From: JBAZZQ01 sp041658725
Lineage (GTDB): Bacteria; Planctomycetota; Phycisphaerae; JAAYCJ01
Assembly (NCBI GenBank): GCA_041658725.1
Contig: JBAZZQ010000004.1
Coordinates: 1-64,000, forward strand
Length of the DNA stretch: 64,000 nucleotides
Direction: 5' to 3'
Each line of letters begins with the position of its first letter. Within the stretch, counting starts at the first letter, position 1. Below the pieces are notes generated by a model. The model saw only the letters and a program-made list of their open reading frames with translations. It was not told the origin of the DNA and did not search any database. This document shows positions 7,701 through 14,522 of this stretch, in pieces. The translations under genes and the position numbers were made by a program.

Positions 7701-7951
7701 ACTATACGATTTTCATAACCCGAACTGCCACCAAGAATCTGAATAATTTCAACCAGCGGGATTACCTGCGAATCAAACGTACCTTGCTTGCCTTGAGCGA
7801 TAATCCAAGATCAACGGGAAGTAAAAAATTAATCAATAGACCGGGGTGGAGAATACGCGTCGGAAAATTCAGAATTATTTACGAAATAGACGATTCCCAA
7901 AAAGAGATTGTTATCCTCGATATCGATCACCGAAAAGATATTTATCGATAA
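7697..7951 (+). CDS. RelE/ParE-superfamily toxin
   Basis: The 84-residue protein has the RelE-fold pattern: an N-terminal strand YTIFITRTATKNL, the helix NQRDYLRIKRTLLAL, GSKKLINRPGWRIRVGKFRIIYEI, and the closing DIDHRKDIYR with the His-Arg-Tyr residues typical of ribosome-dependent mRNA interferases of the RelE/Txe branch. It overlaps the antitoxin by four bases. No gene is seen in the 114 bases before the beta-lactamase gene. Confidence 0.85.
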   Translation: MNYTIFITRTATKNLNNFNQRDYLRIKRTLLALSDNPRSTGSKKLINRPGWRIRVGKFRIIYEIDDSQKEIVILDIDHRKDIYR

Positions 7952-8065
7952 CCCACCGGTACGGGGCCCAACGGCCCAACCTTTTCGAACATTTTATCTT
8001 GACATCTCATAGAAGCACCAAGATCATTGCCACGCGAGAATGTAATATCTTTGGGATCATGAACT

Positions 8066-9025
8066 ATGAAATCCAGACTTCACAATAGAACCGCCATTAT
8101 ATTCTGCCTCCTGCTGTTTTTCGGAGGCTGCACAGCAGTATCTCGAAGTGATTCCCAAAAGCTGGTTAAGCTCCAGCGAAATATCGAACAGTTTTCTTGT
8201 AGGGCCGAAGGGCGCGTAGGTGTTGCGATCTGCTTACTCGAGACTTACGAGACTATCGACATTGCCGGGGATGAGCGGTTTCCCATGCAGAGCGTCTATA
8301 AGATGCCCATCGCTATGGCCGTCCTTCACAATGTTGACGTTGGTTGTCTGCACCTGGACGAGTGTATTGAGGTTGGCCGGGAGGAACTCGCTGCCGGCTC
8401 CCTCTACAGCCCAATCCGCGATAAGTTCCCCTCTGGAACGAAGCTCACGGTCCGGCAATTAATCCACTACGCCGTCTCAGAGAGCGACAACGTCGCTTGC
8501 GACATTTTGCTTCATCTCGCCGGCGGCCCGCAGTGCGTAACCGACTACCTTAGAGGCCTTGGACTGGATGAAGTCATGGTAGCCACCACTGAGAGAGAAA
8601 TGACGGCTAATAATGCCCTGCAATATCGCAACTGGGCAACTCCTCGCGGGGCGTTGAAGATGCTGGCGGTTTTTCACGCAGGTGCCGGGCTGTCACCGCA
8701 GAGTCACGCGGTTCTGAATGAAGCATTGGCGGGAGTAGTTACGGGGCCTCGTCGCATCAAAGGATTACTACCGCCGGGCACTACCGTAGTTCACAAGACG
8801 GGTACATCGGGAACCATGGCTGGCCGTACTGCAGCCACGAACGATATCGGTATTATCACGCTCCCTAATGGCAAACATCTCGCGATCGCCGTATTCATTA
8901 ACGATTCTGCTGCCGATATAGAAAGTCGTGAATCAACAATCGCCCGAATTGCCCGCGCCGCTTATGATTTTTTTACTCAAAGGCTTAAGTTCACGACGTT
9001 GCAGGCTACCCATAAAGGTCGTTGA
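8066..9025 (+). CDS. Class A beta-lactamase, lipoprotein, PER/VEB/CfxA-like branch
   Basis: Serine hydrolase that opens beta-lactam rings, here probably anchored in a membrane. Of 319 residues the first 22 form a lipoprotein signal ending in the lipobox FFGGC. Active-site elements are all present: SVYK (76-79), SDN (140-142), a glutamate in TEREM (176) followed by QYRNW, and KTG (244-246). The E-x-x-M...QYxNW form points to the A2 subclass (PER, VEB, CfxA, CblA). There is no clear Shine-Dalgarno sequence. The gene follows a toxin-antitoxin pair and its stop codon lies inside a duplicated promoter repeat, which suggests a mobile or rearranged locus. Confidence 0.88.
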   Translation: MKSRLHNRTAIIFCLLLFFGGCTAVSRSDSQKLVKLQRNIEQFSCRAEGRVGVAICLLETYETIDIAGDERFPMQSVYKMPIAMAVLHNVDVGCLHLDECIEVGREELAAGSLYSPIRDKFPSGTKLTVRQLIHYAVSESDNVACDILLHLAGGPQCVTDYLRGLGLDEVMVATTEREMTANNALQYRNWATPRGALKMLAVFHAGAGLSPQSHAVLNEALAGVVTGPRRIKGLLPPGTTVVHKTGTSGTMAGRTAATNDIGIITLPNGKHLAIAVFINDSAADIESRESTIARIARAAYDFFTQRLKFTTLQATHKGR

Positions 9026-9050
9026 TGTTCCTCAAATCGGATGGTATGCT
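9012..9050 (+). repeat. Duplicated promoter segment, left copy
   Basis: A 39-base segment with TTGATG, 17 bases, TATGCT. The same arrangement recurs at 10744-10782 before polX with identical hexamers and about 31 of 39 identical bases. This copy covers the beta-lactamase stop codon (9023-9025) and points at the antitoxin remnant at 9069. Confidence 0.75.
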
Positions 9051-9068
9051 GATAGGCGGAAAATCAAC

Positions 9069-9143
9069 ATGGGAGGAAGGAGGATTAAGAGACTCTTCGT
9101 GGAATCTTTTAAATTGATTGAGCGGCGTCAAAAGGGAAATTAA
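9069..9143 (+). pseudogene. Remnant of a Phd/YefM-type antitoxin gene
   Basis: A 24-codon frame ends in VESFKLIERRQKGN, matching the C-terminus (NEAFKLIEQRRK) of the intact antitoxin at 7497-7700, with about 27 of 33 identical bases around TTTTAAATTGAT. The DNA-binding half is missing, so this is an internally deleted copy still sitting behind a good promoter. No matching toxin follows. Confidence 0.6.
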
Positions 9144-9163
9144 CGTTCCGCGCTGGCTGTGGC

Positions 9164-9276
9164 GATTCTTATTGCCCGTATCTTTTCTTTCTGTCATGTT
9201 GAGCACAGCGAAACATCTGGCAACTACACCATGAGGCTAGATCCTTCGCTGCGCTCAGGATGACAGAGTAGAGACG
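9164..9276. repeat. Left arm of a 112-bp inverted repeat, itself palindromic
   Basis: This segment is the reverse complement of 10589-10700 at most positions. Within it, CTGTCATG...TTGAGC and GCTCAGGATGACAG form near-palindromic ends around TTCGCTGCG/CGCAGCGAA cores. The motif TGTCATCCTGAGCGCAGCGA is a widespread intergenic palindrome in several bacterial phyla, so each arm is probably a small non-autonomous element. Confidence 0.8.
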
Positions 9277-9304
9277 CATTGCATGCCACCAACCTACTCT
9301 ACAG

Positions 9305-10417
9305 CTAAGTTGTTTTTGCTGTTCGTAATTTGGATGTCAATTTCCAAAAAAGTCGAGCGCCGTGGGTACATTGCCGAATGATCCACAATAAACAAAAGAA
9401 CAAAAAGATATATCGCAGACAAAAGAGAATATTCGGATAGGGTGTATTTGAAATCAAAATGGTGTTGTGAGGAATATGTTTAAGCATCTTACTCTCGTTG
9501 AGCCAAGATTCTTCAATCCCCATTGGATCTTTTTTGTAAATTGATTTCCATGTCTTATTGCTATTCTTAAAAAAAGAAAGTTCATTTATGTAGATTCTAA
9601 GTTTATCCTTTCCATACTTGCTGATTAAAAAAGCTGTAAAACTCCGGGCATGCGCATATTGCAGAGCCGCCGATCTTGGATTCAAACCTACGATTGACCA
9701 TCGCCCAATAGAGACCAATGAAGTTACCATCACAACCCTTGGCTCCGGCAACGCTTCCAGATACGGCATTAACTTATTCTCAGATGCCCAAGTGGTATCT
9801 CCCAGATATGTGGCAATTCCTTCATCCAGCCATGTGGGGACGAGAAAGGACGAAAAGTAGCCTTTGGTTCGGCGTAGATACACGTGACTCATTTCATGCG
9901 CAATCACGGCGGCGAGGTTGAGATCGCCTATGCCCTTCGGATTTAGAAGAATGTTCTCTACCATTTCACAGGAATTGCCTCCAGCACCTAAAGACAATTG
10001 CTTGTAGCGACTGCGAGAATTACACAAGTAAATGCTGACGTTTTCTTCTCTGTCAGGTAATTTGCCCCAGAAAGTTTGCGATTTCAATTGAGCCTCATTT
10101 GCATACGCCGATATTTTATTGATGAGATCATTCGGTGTACCATCGTCGTAACAAACCCGGATATTATTTTGTTGTACAGAATGGAAACCCAGATTGGCGG
10201 GAAGGATAAGAACCCTTCCGGGTCCCCAGATAAGAATCCACGCTAAACTAACTATGCCCAATAAATCAATGACTCGTATAGACCATCTTTGAAATCGCGA
10301 ATCGTTTTTCGTTGGGGGGGCGGCAGTTACCCACCGATACAAGGAATAAAACCCTTTGATGGCAATAATTCTGCACCAATCAAGTATGTCTTTTCTACGC
10401 TTATTAGTTTCTAGCAT
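9305..10417 (-). CDS. Membrane-anchored zinc metalloprotease of the gluzincin (peptidase MA) type
   Basis: The 370-residue protein has a membrane segment near residue 50-70, a domain with the zinc motif HEMSH (HExxH) and, about 25 residues on, WLDEGIATYL supplying the third ligand glutamate, then a second membrane segment near 330-350. This is the peptidase-MA-like arrangement of M48/M61-related enzymes; the substrate is unknown. The ATG at 10417 has GGAGG six bases upstream and is preferred over the TTG at 10432. The gene alone fills the space between two long inverted repeats and is AT-richer than its neighbours, suggesting acquisition. Confidence 0.75.
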   Translation of the reverse strand: MLETNKRRKDILDWCRIIAIKGFYSLYRWVTAAPPTKNDSRFQRWSIRVIDLLGIVSLAWILIWGPGRVLILPANLGFHSVQQNNIRVCYDDGTPNDLINKISAYANEAQLKSQTFWGKLPDREENVSIYLCNSRSRYKQLSLGAGGNSCEMVENILLNPKGIGDLNLAAVIAHEMSHVYLRRTKGYFSSFLVPTWLDEGIATYLGDTTWASENKLMPYLEALPEPRVVMVTSLVSIGRWSIVGLNPRSAALQYAHARSFTAFLISKYGKDKLRIYINELSFFKNSNKTWKSIYKKDPMGIEESWLNESKMLKHIPHNTILISNTPYPNILFCLRYIFLFFCLLWIIRQCTHGARLFWKLTSKLRTAKTT

Positions 10418-10588
10418 TGTTGCCTCCACCAAATTGACTGACCGATATATCCCAAATAATCCTACCCGTCTACACTATCAGGCGATAATTCCATTATTAT
10501 ATAATACAACGTCGCCCTCCATTACGTTCCCATTTTTTTGTTTTTTCCGAGTTTTGTAGAAAGTTCATATTGTCAGAGGTAGCCCCAC
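10418..10588. other. Gap upstream of the metalloprotease, no gene seen
   Basis: AT-rich, with short homopolymer runs; it should hold the promoter of the minus-strand protease gene, but no convincing hexamer pair stood out. A 67-codon frame that crosses from the protease gene has no start signal. Confidence 0.5.
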
Positions 10589-10700
10589 GTCTCTACTCTG
10601 TCATCCTAAGCGCAGCGAAGGAACTAGCCACATGGTGTAGTTGCCGGATGTTTCGCTGCGCTCAACCTGACAGAAAGAAAAGACACGGGCAATAAGAATT
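10589..10700. repeat. Right arm of the 112-bp inverted repeat
   Basis: Inverted copy of 9164-9276, beginning CGTCTCTACTCTGTCATCC and ending in GGGCAATAAGAATT. Together the arms bracket the metalloprotease gene. About one base in eight differs between the arms, so the pair is not recent or is not under recent gene conversion. Confidence 0.8.
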
Positions 10701-10743
10701 GCCCATGCCACCCAACGCCGTGAACTTGACGGTTATGTATTAT

Positions 10744-10782
10744 ATAAAGGTCGTTGATGTACATAGAATCGGCGGGTATGCT
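10744..10782 (+). promoter_or_regulatory. Sigma-70-type promoter of polX, copy of the repeat at 9012
   Basis: TTGATG (10754), a 17-base spacer and TATGCT (10777), 40 bp before the polX ATG. The duplicated sequence at 9012-9050 keeps both hexamers and the spacer length while eight other bases differ, as expected if the hexamers were the constrained part. Confidence 0.65.
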
Positions 10783-10821
10783 TTACTGGTAGTATGAAAG
10801 ATAATGTAGGAGAAGGTTGTC

Positions 10822-12537
10822 ATGAAAAATCACGAGATTGCCAATATTTTCAACCAGATGGCCGACCTGCTGGAGCTTTCGGGAGAAAACGTTTTTCGGG
10901 TTAATTCATATCGGAACGCGGCGAGAATTATCGACGAATTGCCGCAGGACGTGGCCGAGTTGGACAAGGGCGGGAAACTGGCGGAGATTTCCGGGATCGG
11001 GGAACGGTCGGTGCAGAAGATCGAGGAATATATTCGCACTGGGAAAATCGGGGCGTATGAAGAACTCATAAAAAAAATCCCGCCGAAATTGCCGGAGCTT
11101 TTGAAGATTCCCGGTATGGGGCCCAAGACGGTGGCGCTGGCGTGGAAAGAGTTGGGGGTGGAAGATATTGAGAGTTTGCGGAAGGCTATTACCGGCGGCC
11201 ACCTTGCGAAACTTTCGGGGATGGGAGCCAGGAAAATTGAAAATATTCAAAAAGGGCTGGACTTTCTTGCCAAAAACGCCGGCAGGAATACGCTGGGAAT
11301 AGCACTGCCGAGGACATGTGAACTGGTGGATGCACTGAAAACGATTTCCGGAATAACACGAGTAGAAGTGGCGGGTTCCCTTCGGCGTTGGGCGGAGACA
11401 GTCGGGGATTTGGATATTCTGGTCGAGTCGTCGGATGGTGAGAAGGCGTTGAAAAAGTTTTCAGAATTCGAACAGGTCAGGGAAGTGCTGGCGTTGGGAG
11501 ATACCAAGGCCTCGGTGCGAATCGTCGATGAAATCCAGGTGGATGTTCGGGTAGTGCCGAAGGAAAGCTTCGGGGCGGCGTGGATGTATTTTACGGGGAG
11601 TAAATCGCATAATATTCGTCTTCGCGAAGTGGCGATTAAAAATAAATGGAAACTCAATGAATATGGATTGTTTTCGGGCGATAAGTCCATCGGCGGGGAG
11701 ACGGAAGAATCGATTTATAAAAAACTAGGTCTGCCGTGGATTCCGCCGGAGTTGCGGGAGGACCGTGGGGAAATCGAACATGCCCACGATCTGCCGAAAT
11801 TGCTGGAACTAAGCGATATCAAAGGCGATCTGCATATACACACGATGGCCAGCGACGGTCGAAGCACGATTGAGGAAATGGTCGAGGCGTGCATTGCCCG
11901 CGGGTATAAATACATTTGCATCACGGATCATTCGCCCAGCGAAAGAATCGCCAACGGGTTGGACGAAAAACGTTTGCTGGAGCATATCAAACAGGTGCGT
12001 AAAACGAGAGAAAAATCTAAAAAGGATATCATCGTTTTGGCTGGGTCGGAGGTGGATATCCTGGCGGATGGCTCGCTGGATTACAAGGATGAGATTTTAA
12101 AGGAGCTGGATTTTGTGATCGGGTCGGTCCATTCGGGTCTGGGGAATCCTGAAGAAAAAATGACGAGCCGGATTTTAAAGGCGATGGACAATCCGCACGT
12201 GCGGATGATCGGACATCTGACGGGCCGGCTGATCGGTGAGCGTGAACCATCGAACGTGGACGTGAGCAAAGTAATCAAACATGCCGCCGAGACTAATACG
12301 TGGCTGGAACTTAACGCTTCCTGGCGGCGACTCGATTTGAAGGACGTTCATTGCCGGGAGGCGAAAGAGCAGGGGGTGAAAATTGTCATCTGTACCGACT
12401 CGCATGATATTTCCCAGCTTGACCAAATGCGGTTCGGCGTGTACACTGCCAGACGCGGATGGATCGAAGCTAAAGACGTGGTCAATACCCTGGCGGCGGA
12501 GAAATTTGTTTCGCTGTTGGAAAAAGGGAAGAAATAA
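10822..12537 (+). CDS. polX: Bacterial family X DNA polymerase with PHP exonuclease domain
   Basis: Gap-filling repair polymerase with a 3'-5' exonuclease. The 571 residues show helix-hairpin-helix motifs (ISGIGERSVQKIEEY around 56-70, IPGMGPKTV around 96-104, LSGMGARKIENI), the nucleotidyltransferase motif GSLRRWAETVGDLD (185-198) with the third aspartate at VDVRVV (241), and a C-terminal PHP domain starting DLHIHTMASDGRS (H338, H340) and continuing through ITDHSPS, IGHLTGRL and TDSHD. All metal ligands appear intact. AGGAGAAGG precedes the ATG. It is followed by a copy of a dispersed hairpin. Confidence 0.95.
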   Translation: MKNHEIANIFNQMADLLELSGENVFRVNSYRNAARIIDELPQDVAELDKGGKLAEISGIGERSVQKIEEYIRTGKIGAYEELIKKIPPKLPELLKIPGMGPKTVALAWKELGVEDIESLRKAITGGHLAKLSGMGARKIENIQKGLDFLAKNAGRNTLGIALPRTCELVDALKTISGITRVEVAGSLRRWAETVGDLDILVESSDGEKALKKFSEFEQVREVLALGDTKASVRIVDEIQVDVRVVPKESFGAAWMYFTGSKSHNIRLREVAIKNKWKLNEYGLFSGDKSIGGETEESIYKKLGLPWIPPELREDRGEIEHAHDLPKLLELSDIKGDLHIHTMASDGRSTIEEMVEACIARGYKYICITDHSPSERIANGLDEKRLLEHIKQVRKTREKSKKDIIVLAGSEVDILADGSLDYKDEILKELDFVIGSVHSGLGNPEEKMTSRILKAMDNPHVRMIGHLTGRLIGEREPSNVDVSKVIKHAAETNTWLELNASWRRLDLKDVHCREAKEQGVKIVICTDSHDISQLDQMRFGVYTARRGWIEAKDVVNTLAAEKFVSLLEKGKK

Positions 12538-12573
12538 TTTAATGGCGAGTGAATGCAGAAGAATAAGAAAGAA

Positions 12574-12593
12574 CCCCCGATTACCATCGGGGG
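12574..12593 (-). terminator. Dispersed CCCCCGAT hairpin, minus-oriented copy
   Basis: Perfect 8-bp stem CCCCCGAT / ATCGGGGG with a four-base loop, flanked by CTAG on one side and by a pyrimidine run (TTCTTTCTTATTC) on the other when read on the minus strand. Two plus-oriented copies lie at 42743 and 46461. In this orientation it ends no obvious minus-strand gene, so it is either a displaced copy or a weak terminator for polX. Confidence 0.7.
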
Positions 12594-12618
12594 CTAGTTT
12601 TGAGGGTAGAGTTAAAAG

Positions 12619-13770
12619 ATGAATACAGGACAACTTTTTGGTCAGACATCGTTTATTCCCCGCGACGGGTTGCGGGTGGTGGTTACCGGACAGGTTGGAA
12701 TCGACAAACAGCCGTTTTTGGAAGAGGTAATTCAACTGGCGGCCCAGAATGGGATTAAGGCGAAACTGTTTAACGTCGGTGAAATGATGTACAAGGAATC
12801 GCCGGATGTGGCGGCGGGGCGGATTCTGGATTTGCCGATTTCACGGCTGAGCGCCATTCGCCGGGCGGTGTTTCGCGATATCCTCACCGAGGCGGAGCGT
12901 ACGGACAATATCATCGTCAATACGCACGCGACATTCCGCTGGCGGCATGGACTTTTTCCAGCCTTCGATCATGACCTGATCCTGCGATTTGCCCCGAATA
13001 TGTTTATCACGCTGGTGGATAACGTGGATTCGGTGCACCTGCGGTTGATTCAGGATCACAATTCCGATCATTCGCTCAAGGACCTGCTGGTGTGGCGGGA
13101 AGAGGAAATTCTGGCCACCGAGGTGCTGGCGACGGTAACGCGGGGATTCGGCTGTTTTTATATGGCAGCCCGCGGCCAGACGTTCCGCAACGTCGAATCG
13201 TTTTACCGGCTTATTTTCGCGCCGAAGTTCAAAAAGGTGTATACGAGCTTTCCGATGACCCACCTTCACGATCATCCCAATCTGCAGGACGAGATAGATC
13301 GTTTCCGGCGGGTGATGTCGGACCATTTCATCTCTTTCGATCCGGGCGATCTCGAGGAAAAGCAGTTGCAGGATTACGGCGTCAAGGCGGCGGAGGAAAA
13401 CCGCCGATACGTGAACATCAACGTTTTGGGTCAGGACGTACAATTCGAGGTGGCCCAGCTTTTGGAGGCGGCGGGTGACATCAACGGCCAGATTTACGCC
13501 AGGGATTTTAAATTCATCGAGCAGTCGGACATGATCGTCAGCTACATTCCGACAAACGACGCGGGCAAGCCGCTGATCTCCAGCGGTGTCGAACGCGAAC
13601 TCCAACATGCCCACGAAAGCGCGAAAGAAGCTTACGTAATCTGGACCTCCAAAACCCCGCCCAGCCCGTTCATCACTGAAACCGCAACCCGTGTCTTTGC
13701 CAACCTCGACCAGGCCATGGCGCATTTTCAATCCAAAAGATACATCAAGTCTTATCAGAGGCAAATATAA
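12619..13770 (+). CDS. P-loop-like (adenylate kinase-like) protein with a deoxyribosyltransferase-like C-terminus
   Basis: I do not recognise a characterised homologue. The N-terminus RDGLRVVVTGQVGIDK has the beta-strand and GxxGxxK shape of an adenylate-kinase-type P-loop, but the Thr/Ser that normally follows the lysine is replaced by Gln, so nucleotide hydrolysis is uncertain. VNTHATFRW and ITLVDNVDSVHLR fit the later strands of that fold. From about residue 275 (GQIYARDFKFIEQSDMIVSYIP, in part) the pattern, with an E..D and SSGVERELQHAHE, recalls nucleoside 2-deoxyribosyltransferases. It is a 383-residue single gene with a weak ribosome site (GAGGG). Confidence 0.5.
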   Translation: MNTGQLFGQTSFIPRDGLRVVVTGQVGIDKQPFLEEVIQLAAQNGIKAKLFNVGEMMYKESPDVAAGRILDLPISRLSAIRRAVFRDILTEAERTDNIIVNTHATFRWRHGLFPAFDHDLILRFAPNMFITLVDNVDSVHLRLIQDHNSDHSLKDLLVWREEEILATEVLATVTRGFGCFYMAARGQTFRNVESFYRLIFAPKFKKVYTSFPMTHLHDHPNLQDEIDRFRRVMSDHFISFDPGDLEEKQLQDYGVKAAEENRRYVNINVLGQDVQFEVAQLLEAAGDINGQIYARDFKFIEQSDMIVSYIPTNDAGKPLISSGVERELQHAHESAKEAYVIWTSKTPPSPFITETATRVFANLDQAMAHFQSKRYIKSYQRQI

Positions 13771-13776
13771 GATTTT

Positions 13777-13797
13777 TTAGCCACGAATTACCCGAAT
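13777..13797 (+). repeat. Dispersed TTAGCCACGAATTAC repeat
   Basis: TTTTAGCCACGAATTACCCG begins seven bases after a stop codon. The near-identical TTTTAGCCACGAATTACACG occurs at 31253-31272, where its TAG is itself the stop codon of an ABC permease gene. CACGAATTACACGAAT-type repeats are common intergenic elements in this group. Confidence 0.6.
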
Positions 13798-13849
13798 GGG
13801 TACGAAGATAAAACATAAAGAGCAGAGATCGGACGGTTACATTCGGTTG

Positions 13850-14494
13850 TTATACGGTAGGGGCATCGGTCTCGGTCACCCATTCCATATAGTCTCCTGA
13901 TGCTTCCATCGGACCGTAGCCATCATCTGGATATGGAAGTTGATGGTTAATGCGTCGCAGAAACTTCAAATAGTTTCGAATATCTGTGAGCAAATCCATG
14001 TGGTTGCCGATGTCACGTTTTTTGAATGCGTGTATCGCATTGCGGCGATACTGGATTCTTTCTATCCAAGGGTCCCAATTATCTGACGCAACGGTACACC
14101 AAATTCGTTTCTTGAAGAAACACCGTAACTTTTCAAATTTTAAGTTATCTGGATTTTGAATTGGGCCTTCACACTGAATTGCGTCAACATCGCCTTTATA
14201 ATCGTTGTACCAAACAGAAAGAAAAAGCTTAAGGGAGCCTTCGACCATAGCGCCAAGATTTGCGTATCCGAGGATTTGCCACGCTGGTGCATCTTCGGAT
14301 GTTGGTGATTGTACCCAAATGCGAAGCGAGTGTGAAAGAGACACCTGCCAGTTGAGTTGCGCCTTAGAAAGAATCGCGTCTACATTGTTGGGTGCCCAGC
14401 CACAACTATTGGACCAGAATTTTTCAAGTCCGTCGTTCAGATGGATAATCCGATTAATTATGTCCTCAATTGGTAAATTGTCTGTAAACATCAT
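13850..14494 (-). CDS. Uncharacterised protein with HEPN-like features
   Basis: A 214-residue, mostly helical, tryptophan-rich protein without signal peptide or membrane segment. IQYRRNAIHAFKKRDIG carries an R-x4-H arrangement like the HEPN RNase motif, preceded by a long helical region (NLGAMVEGSLKLFLSVWYNDY), which makes a HEPN-fold relative possible but unproven. Two adjacent ATGs at 14494 and 14491 have no convincing ribosome site. It sits alone on the minus strand, 29 bases downstream of the protease-TPR gene, and could be read through from it. Confidence 0.5.
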   Translation of the reverse strand: MMFTDNLPIEDIINRIIHLNDGLEKFWSNSCGWAPNNVDAILSKAQLNWQVSLSHSLRIWVQSPTSEDAPAWQILGYANLGAMVEGSLKLFLSVWYNDYKGDVDAIQCEGPIQNPDNLKFEKLRCFFKKRIWCTVASDNWDPWIERIQYRRNAIHAFKKRDIGNHMDLLTDIRNYLKFLRRINHQLPYPDDGYGPMEASGDYMEWVTETDAPTV

Positions 14495-14522
14495 ATCTGC
14501 AATCTACAACAACCAAGACAAC

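Noticed and set aside
12841..13764. 307-codon frame antisense to the P-loop-like gene
   Set aside because: No ribosome site; the sense frame has the better protein-like pattern and start.
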